Assembly (NCBI GenBank): GCA_947500295.1
Contig: CANMRM010000001.1
Location: 1,364,001 to 1,428,000 of the forward strand
Source of the DNA: an uncultured Kordiimonas sp.
GTDB lineage: Bacteria > Pseudomonadota > Alphaproteobacteria > Sphingomonadales > Kordiimonadaceae
DNA length: 64,000 nucleotides
Direction: 5' to 3'
Shown: one piece after another, positions 59,606 through 64,000 of the stretch
How positions within the stretch are numbered: position 1 is the first letter of the stretch
Layout: each line of letters opens with the position of its first letter
Notes under the pieces: model-generated
What the model saw: only the letters and a program-made list of their open reading frames with translations
Database searches by the model: none
Told to the model about the DNA's origin: nothing
Made by a program: the position numbers and the translations under genes

Positions 59606-59615
59606 TTGTATACAA
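59606..59615. promoter_or_regulatory. Candidate FCD-GntR operator, site 2
   Basis: TTGTATACAA is a perfect 10-bp palindrome, 72 bp ahead of the CaiB start and 73 bp ahead of the lyase start. It has the GT...AC core usual for GntR proteins. Confidence 0.55.
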
Positions 59616-59686
59616 AAATCCAACGAAACGATTCTTATCTGTTATAGCGACCCTGTTCGTTGAGATAAATCATTAGGAGAGAAACA

Positions 59687-60883
59687 GTGACGAGTGCCCC
59701 GAATTTTGGCGCCCTCAAGGGCCTTAGGATGATTGAGCTCGGACAACTGATTGCCGGTCCCTTTTGTGGGCAGTTGATGGCGGACCACGGCGTTGAAGTG
59801 ATCAAGGTGGAAGCGCCTGGTATCGGCGACCCCATGCGCAAATGGGGGCAGAGCGCGCCACTATGGTGGCCAGTTGTTTCTCGTAACAAAAAATGCGTCA
59901 CGCTGAACCTGCGCGAGAAGGAAGGGCAGGACCTCCTCAAGGAGATGGTTAAAAAGACTGACTTTCTCTTGGAGAATTTTCGCTCTGGCACGATGGAAAA
60001 ATGGGGCCTCGGATATGAAGAACTCTCAAAAATTAACCCGAAGCTGATTATGATTCGCGTGTCAGGCTTTGGCCAGACAGGCCCCTATGCCAAGCGCGCA
60101 GGGTACGGCTCTATTGGTGAAGCAATGGGGGGAATGCGCAATCTGGCGGGAGACCCGTCGACGCCGCCAAGCCGCATCGGCCTCTCGATCGGTGACTCGC
60201 TGGCGGCGACATACGCCTGTTTGGGTGCTTTGATGGCCCTGCGGCACCGGGATCAGACCGGCAAGGGTCAGGTGGTCGATTCCGCCATCTATGAGGCCGT
60301 GCTGGCGATGATGGAGTCAGTGGTGCCTGAATATACCCAGCAGGGATTTGTCCGGGAGCGCACCGGCTCTGTTTTGCCCAAGGTCGCGCCTTCGAACGCA
60401 TATCCCACCAAAGATGGTGACATTCTGATTGCGGCCAACCAGGATACTGTGTTCAAGCGTCTGGCAGCCGCGATGGGACGGCCGGAAATGGCGGAAAGCG
60501 AAGAGTATGCGACGCACCATGCGCGCGGTGCACGCCAAGAAGAACTGGATGAAATGATTGCCGAATGGACCAAGGATTTCACCAGCGACGAAATGCAAAG
60601 CCTGATGGACGAGCACGGCGTGCCAGCGGGCAAAATCTTTAAAGCACCGGACATGCTTAAGGACCCGCAATATGAAGCCCGGGATGCAATTGTGAAGGTT
60701 GACCACCCTGAGTATGAACAGCTCTACATGCAAAATGTGTTTCCAAAGCTTTCGGAAACACCGGGCGAAGTTCGCTGGGCCGGGCCTCATTCCCTTGGTG
60801 AACACAATGAAGAGGTCTATGCTGACCTTCTGGGCAAGTCGCCGGAAGAGGTGGCGCAGATGCGAGACGCAGGGATTATCTGA
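59687..60883 (+). CDS. CaiB/BaiF-family CoA-transferase, third copy
   Basis: This 398-residue CoA-transferase starts at a GTG preceded by AGGAGAGAAACA. It shows GLRMIELGQLIAGPFCGQLM, GVEVIKVEAPGIGDPMRKWG, SRNKKCVTLNLREKEG and the catalytic Asp in GLSIGDSLAA, then DQTGKGQVVDSAIYEA. The GD.MRKWG form resembles succinyl-CoA:(R)-benzylsuccinate and formyl-CoA transferase relatives. It overlaps the next gene by one base and diverges from the lyase gene, the likely user of its product. Confidence 0.92.
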   Translation: MTSAPNFGALKGLRMIELGQLIAGPFCGQLMADHGVEVIKVEAPGIGDPMRKWGQSAPLWWPVVSRNKKCVTLNLREKEGQDLLKEMVKKTDFLLENFRSGTMEKWGLGYEELSKINPKLIMIRVSGFGQTGPYAKRAGYGSIGEAMGGMRNLAGDPSTPPSRIGLSIGDSLAATYACLGALMALRHRDQTGKGQVVDSAIYEAVLAMMESVVPEYTQQGFVRERTGSVLPKVAPSNAYPTKDGDILIAANQDTVFKRLAAAMGRPEMAESEEYATHHARGARQEELDEMIAEWTKDFTSDEMQSLMDEHGVPAGKIFKAPDMLKDPQYEARDAIVKVDHPEYEQLYMQNVFPKLSETPGEVRWAGPHSLGEHNEEVYADLLGKSPEEVAQMRDAGII

Positions 60884-61524
60884 TGCCGGAAGACGGTCAG
60901 TCACTTGAAGAAGATTATGCCCGGGCCGGCTTCGGCGGTTCGTTGGGTTTTGGCAAAAAACCGGCACTTCTCGTGATCGATATGTGTATGGCCTATCTGG
61001 ATCCGGCTGCACCTTTGTATGCCGGTATTGAAGCTGAAGCCAAGAATGTCGAACGGCTGCTGGCGGCGTTTCGGGATGCGGGCCGGCCCATTGTGCATAC
61101 GCGGGTGGAATTCACGCCCGGCGGTGCGGATGGTGGCCTTTTTTATAAGAAGATTTCTGCGCTGTCCTGCTTCGATAAAGGTAACCCATTTGCTGATCCG
61201 CCGCCCGAGCTTGCACCGCGGGATGGTGAGGTGGTGGTCACCAAGCAATATGCCAGCGCCTATTTTGGCACCTCGCTTGCCAGCACGCTGTCTGCGATGG
61301 GGTGCGATGCTGTTGTGGTCACAGGCGTCAGTACCTCGGGTTGTGTGCGGGCCAGTGCGCTCGATACGATCCAGAACGGCTTTATTCCGCTGGTTGTTGA
61401 AGATGCCTGCGGCGACCGGGACGCGCAAATCCACAAGGCCAACATGTTTGACCTGAGTGCCAAATATGCGGATTTGGTGACGACCGATCAGGTCATCAAA
61501 AAGCTGAATTCCGGCTGGGCGTGA
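60883..61524 (+). CDS. Isochorismatase-family cysteine hydrolase, N-carbamoylsarcosine-amidase-like
   Basis: This 213-residue protein has the intact triad in LLVIDMCMAYLDP, VVTKQYASAYFGTSLAS and VTGVSTSGCVRASALDTI. The STSGCVRA form is typical of N-carbamoylsarcosine amidase, an enzyme that follows hydantoin-ring opening, which fits the hyuAB genes close by. The start overlaps the CaiB stop (TGATG). It converges with the FCD regulator gene, 3 bp apart. Confidence 0.88.
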   Translation: MPEDGQSLEEDYARAGFGGSLGFGKKPALLVIDMCMAYLDPAAPLYAGIEAEAKNVERLLAAFRDAGRPIVHTRVEFTPGGADGGLFYKKISALSCFDKGNPFADPPPELAPRDGEVVVTKQYASAYFGTSLASTLSAMGCDAVVVTGVSTSGCVRASALDTIQNGFIPLVVEDACGDRDAQIHKANMFDLSAKYADLVTTDQVIKKLNSGWA

Positions 61525-61527
61525 GGC

Positions 61528-62196
61528 TTATTCGGCGGCTTCGTTTTCTTCGCTCGACAAGTAGCTGTTCATGAATTTTCGTTGGGCGGCGATAATGTGT
61601 GTCTTCATCACAGATGCTGCCCAAGCGCCGTCGCGTGCTTCAAGCGCCAGAACTATGTCCCGGTGGTGATCATTACTGTTCTGGAGTTCCTGCCGCGTAT
61701 ATTGGCGGGCAGTTTGGGCAATCAGTGGTGGCTGGACGATTTGCCCCAAAGTATCGGCAAGTGTGCGGCTGTGGGTTGCGTCCATGAGGATTTGGTGAAA
61801 ACGTTTGTTCTGATGCAGGAAAAAGTCGACCTTCAGTGTGTCATTCTCATCAAGCATCGACTGAATGGCCTGCTGGATTTCCCGCAATTCTAACAACTGG
61901 TCGTCGGTGATATGGTCAGCGGCACGGTCGGCGACCATGGATTCGAGGATGGCGCGGAGTTCAAAGATATCCTTGATATCGTCAACCGACCACTCATTGA
62001 CAAAAACTCCCTGATTGCGCCGCGTTACCACATAGCGGTCGGTAGCGAGTTGCCGCAAAGCGTCCCGAACGGGCGTACGGCTCACGCCGCAAAGATCAAC
62101 AAGTTCACCCTCTTTAAGGTGTGCCCCGGGGGAAAATGCGCCGCTCAGTATATTCTCCCGGATGAGGAAATATGCTTTTTCTGTCGCTTTCGACAT
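61528..62196 (-). CDS. GntR-family regulator with FCD domain
   Basis: This 222-residue regulator has the winged helix at 1-70 (AYFLIRENILSGAFSPGAHL, LVDLCGVSRTPVRDALRQLA, RRNQGVFVNEW) and a C-terminal all-helical FCD effector domain with DIFELRAILESMVADRAADH. FCD regulators usually respond to carboxylic acids. TGTATAC dyads occur just upstream of its own start and in the lyase/CaiB gap, so it probably controls hyuAB-lyase, CaiB-amidase, itself and perhaps the divergent TonB receptor. Confidence 0.92.
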   Translation of the reverse strand: MSKATEKAYFLIRENILSGAFSPGAHLKEGELVDLCGVSRTPVRDALRQLATDRYVVTRRNQGVFVNEWSVDDIKDIFELRAILESMVADRAADHITDDQLLELREIQQAIQSMLDENDTLKVDFFLHQNKRFHQILMDATHSRTLADTLGQIVQPPLIAQTARQYTRQELQNSNDHHRDIVLALEARDGAWAASVMKTHIIAAQRKFMNSYLSSEENEAAE

Positions 62197-62200
62197 CTGA

Positions 62201-62210
62201 TTTGTATACT
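62201..62210. promoter_or_regulatory. Candidate FCD-GntR operator, site 3
   Basis: TTTGTATACT differs from the TTGTATACAA dyad only in the outer bases. It lies five bases ahead of the regulator start codon, a position that suits autorepression. Confidence 0.45.
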
Positions 62211-62234
62211 CCGCCGTAAAGAATTCATCTTTAA

Positions 62235-62242
62235 TGTATACA
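62235..62242. promoter_or_regulatory. Candidate FCD-GntR operator, site 4
   Basis: TGTATACA is a perfect dyad, within AATGTATACAAT, in the gap between the regulator and the TonB-receptor genes. It repeats site 1. Confidence 0.5.
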
Positions 62243-62385
62243 ATATTATTGAAGATGCAATATAATGACTTAGTTCAGAGTTACATATGAAGGAGACAAC
62301 GCGCACGCGGGGGTGGGTGATGGAAGGTCGCACCACCGGGTACCAACAGCTGATAAATAGTGTGCGCGAAATGGAGGAGGAGACT

Positions 62386-64000
62386 ATGAACTCATTGAAC
62401 CGGCGCTCGCGCGCAATCGCGGGTGTATCGACACTCGCCATTGCGGCAACAGCCTTTTTAGGCAGCCCTGTTTCAGCGCAGCAGGATGCCGACGAAGAAC
62501 AGTTTTCATTTGAAGAAATCGTGGTAACGGCACGGCGGCGGGCTGAAAGCCTGAAAGACGTGCCCGGTACGGTGTCAGTTGTATCATCTGCGACCATCCG
62601 CGACGCGGGTGTGGAGCGTGCCGAAGATTTTATTGCCCTGACGCCAGGTGTTTCGATTGTGGATGCCGCCGAAGTGGGCGACAGCCAGGTGAATATCCGC
62701 GGCATTAACGGCGCGCGGGACGCGGAAAACAGCTTTGCGTTTGTTCTGGACGGCGTGTTGATGACCAACCCGGCCGCGTTCAACCGCGAATTCACCAACC
62801 TGAGCCAGATCGAAATTTTCAAAGGCCCACAGGGTGCTATCTATGGCCGCAACGCTGCCGCGGGTGCGATCATCGCAACGACCCGCAAGCCGGGCAACGA
62901 GTTTGGCATTCAGGCAGAAGGCAGCTACGGCAACAATGAAAGCATCGATTTTGCCGCGGCAATTGAGGGGCCTCTTGTAGAGGACAAACTTGCAATCCGG
63001 ATCGGCGGTGATTACCGCACGACAGACGGCTTCTTCCGCAACAGCTTCCAGAATAACGATGCAATCGTCGATCGGTTCGAGGGCTATAATCTCGACGGCC
63101 GCCTTATTTGGACACCTACCGAAAACCTCGAGATTGACAGCAAAATCAGATACGGCGAGGTGGACGCAAGCTCGATCACCTTTAACGCCACATTTCATTT
63201 GCCAAACTTCGCGGCTGGCGCCAATTCACCGCTCGCGAATGAAGACGTGAATGACCATGAGTTTGTTTTCCAGCCGAATATCGTGTCTGACAACAATCAG
63301 ACGGCGTTCGAGTTTTCGTCGAAATTCGATTATGACATGGACGGCATGACCCTGACGGGCTGGGTGCTCTATAGCGATATCGAAAATGACCTGATCGCTG
63401 ACGGTACGTCGGCGGCGTTTGGCTTTTTCAACAACGACCCAACCTGTCGGCAGACCACCGCCGACCTGAATGCGGCCGGCGTAACACTGCCCGCCCCGCA
63501 GATTTTGGGTACTGTGCCGGACGGCATTATCTTTACGCCTGACTTTTCTGGATCTTTCTTTGGGCCCTATACACCCACCACGTGTGATGGCATCCAGGAG
63601 CAGCTGAGAAACCAGCAGGACTTCAGCTTTGAATTACGCCTTGCGTCAGACGACAGTGCGGACCTGCGCTGGATGGCAGGCATCTATTTCCTCGATATTG
63701 ACCGGCAGGTTGGCGTTTCTCTGAACCGCGATAGCGGCGCTGCGCCGATCCGGGGGCTGGTGCAGGCGGATGGTCCCAACCGTACCGAGGCGCTGGTTTA
63801 CGATGATTTCGACAGCAATGTGTATGCGGTGTTTGGCCAAATTCAGTACGACCTGAATGACGACGTCGAATTCTCCGCGGCTCTGCGGTATGACCGTGAG
63901 GAGCGTCAGGTATCCAATCTGGTGCCGACCGATCTTACATCGACCGTGATTGACCTGAACTTCGATGGTGTTTTCAATGACCCGCTCAATCCGGGTCTGA
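62386..64000 (+). CDS. TonB-dependent outer-membrane receptor, N-terminal part (cut by window edge)
   Basis: The reading frame stays open from the ATG at 62386, five bases after GGAGGAGG, to the right edge, 538 codons. An in-frame ATG at 62371 has no ribosome site. A signal peptide (AIAGVSTLAIAATAFLGSPVSAQ) precedes a TonB-box-like FEEIVVTARRRAESLKDVP, the plug with VNIRGINGARDAENSFAFVL and QIEIFKGPQGAIYGRNAAAG, and the first barrel strands. It diverges from the FCD regulator with the TGTATACA sites between, so its expression may be tied to the hyuAB-CaiB set. About a third of the barrel lies beyond the edge. Confidence 0.93.
   Translation, partial: MNSLNRRSRAIAGVSTLAIAATAFLGSPVSAQQDADEEQFSFEEIVVTARRRAESLKDVPGTVSVVSSATIRDAGVERAEDFIALTPGVSIVDAAEVGDSQVNIRGINGARDAENSFAFVLDGVLMTNPAAFNREFTNLSQIEIFKGPQGAIYGRNAAAGAIIATTRKPGNEFGIQAEGSYGNNESIDFAAAIEGPLVEDKLAIRIGGDYRTTDGFFRNSFQNNDAIVDRFEGYNLDGRLIWTPTENLEIDSKIRYGEVDASSITFNATFHLPNFAAGANSPLANEDVNDHEFVFQPNIVSDNNQTAFEFSSKFDYDMDGMTLTGWVLYSDIENDLIADGTSAAFGFFNNDPTCRQTTADLNAAGVTLPAPQILGTVPDGIIFTPDFSGSFFGPYTPTTCDGIQEQLRNQQDFSFELRLASDDSADLRWMAGIYFLDIDRQVGVSLNRDSGAAPIRGLVQADGPNRTEALVYDDFDSNVYAVFGQIQYDLNDDVEFSAALRYDREERQVSNLVPTDLTSTVIDLNFDGVFNDPLNPGL

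Overview
The window looks like about 64 kb of an alphaproteobacterial chromosome, probably from an aerobic, heterotrophic, perhaps marine bacterium. The strongest taxonomic clue is the SOS mutagenesis cassette imuA-imuB-dnaE2 at the left edge. It is preceded by GTTC-N7-GTTC, the LexA box type of Alphaproteobacteria. An FnrL-type regulator with a C-x2-C-x7-C cluster, TonB-dependent receptors, TRAP transport and many CaiB CoA-transferases fit the same group. The genus cannot be told from the sequence alone. I see no rRNA, tRNA, CRISPR array, transposase, integrase or phage gene.

Layout. 1-3.4 kb: imuA-imuB-dnaE2 (minus strand; dnaE2 runs off the left edge). 3.6-6.6 kb: two exported solute-binding-like proteins and a Tat-exported flavin amine oxidase. 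6.8-13.1 kb: plus-strand operon of a two-domain VOC protein, a methyltransferase, a complete TRAP transporter and an FAD-linked oxidase. 13.1-18.5 kb: anchored hydrolase, MDR reductase, nitrilase-like protein lacking the catalytic Cys, an exported epimerase lying between two identical 36-bp repeats, and an Fnr-type regulator. 18.6-25.8 kb: seven-gene minus-strand operon (His-tailed cupin, small protein, CaiB, amidohydrolase, His-rich metal transporter, aldehyde dehydrogenase, DUF1330) divergent from a GntR/UTRA regulator. 25.9-28.9 kb: an unrecognised three-gene cassette (membrane protein, lipoprotein, helical protein) between two related copies of a terminator. 29.0-36.5 kb: TonB receptor, hydrolase, MDR reductase, GPH-type carrier, methyltransferase, small coiled-coil protein. 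36.5-41.3 kb: CaiB, HMG-CoA-lyase family enzyme, YciI-like protein and a LeuCD-type dehydratase. 41.3-48.5 kb: DUF1838 protein, six-span membrane protein, MFS carrier and an array of VOC proteins, two of them exported. 48.5-54.6 kb: two PuuE-like deacetylase-fold hydrolases, a cysteine hydrolase, a Na+/solute symporter with a small membrane partner, a LysR regulator and an exported ABM-domain protein. 54.6-62.2 kb: hyuAB, a second HMG-CoA-lyase family enzyme, a third CaiB, a second cysteine hydrolase and a GntR/FCD regulator. 62.4 kb to the end: a second TonB receptor, cut by the right edge.

How the genes may work together. Uptake (TonB receptors, TRAP, SSS, MFS and GPH carriers) is interleaved with ring and amide hydrolysis (hyuAB, cysteine hydrolases, PuuE-like hydrolases), oxidation (ALDH, FAD oxidase, MDR), CoA activation (three CaiB) and retro-aldol cleavage (two HMG-CoA-lyase family enzymes, plus LeuCD to shift a hydroxyl group). 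This suggests a large catabolic island for one or more branched, amide- or ring-containing acids. The substrate is not identifiable by eye.

Regulation is the clearest new signal. An 18-bp palindrome close to TGTTATATCGATATAACA occurs in nine promoter gaps between about 6.7 and 45.6 kb, including that of the UTRA-type GntR gene, and so may define one local regulon. A different palindrome, TTGTATACAA, marks the promoters next to the FCD-type GntR at the right end. Fnr-like boxes lie in three gaps. The best candidate for an undescribed system is the three-gene cassette at 26.2-28.8 kb.
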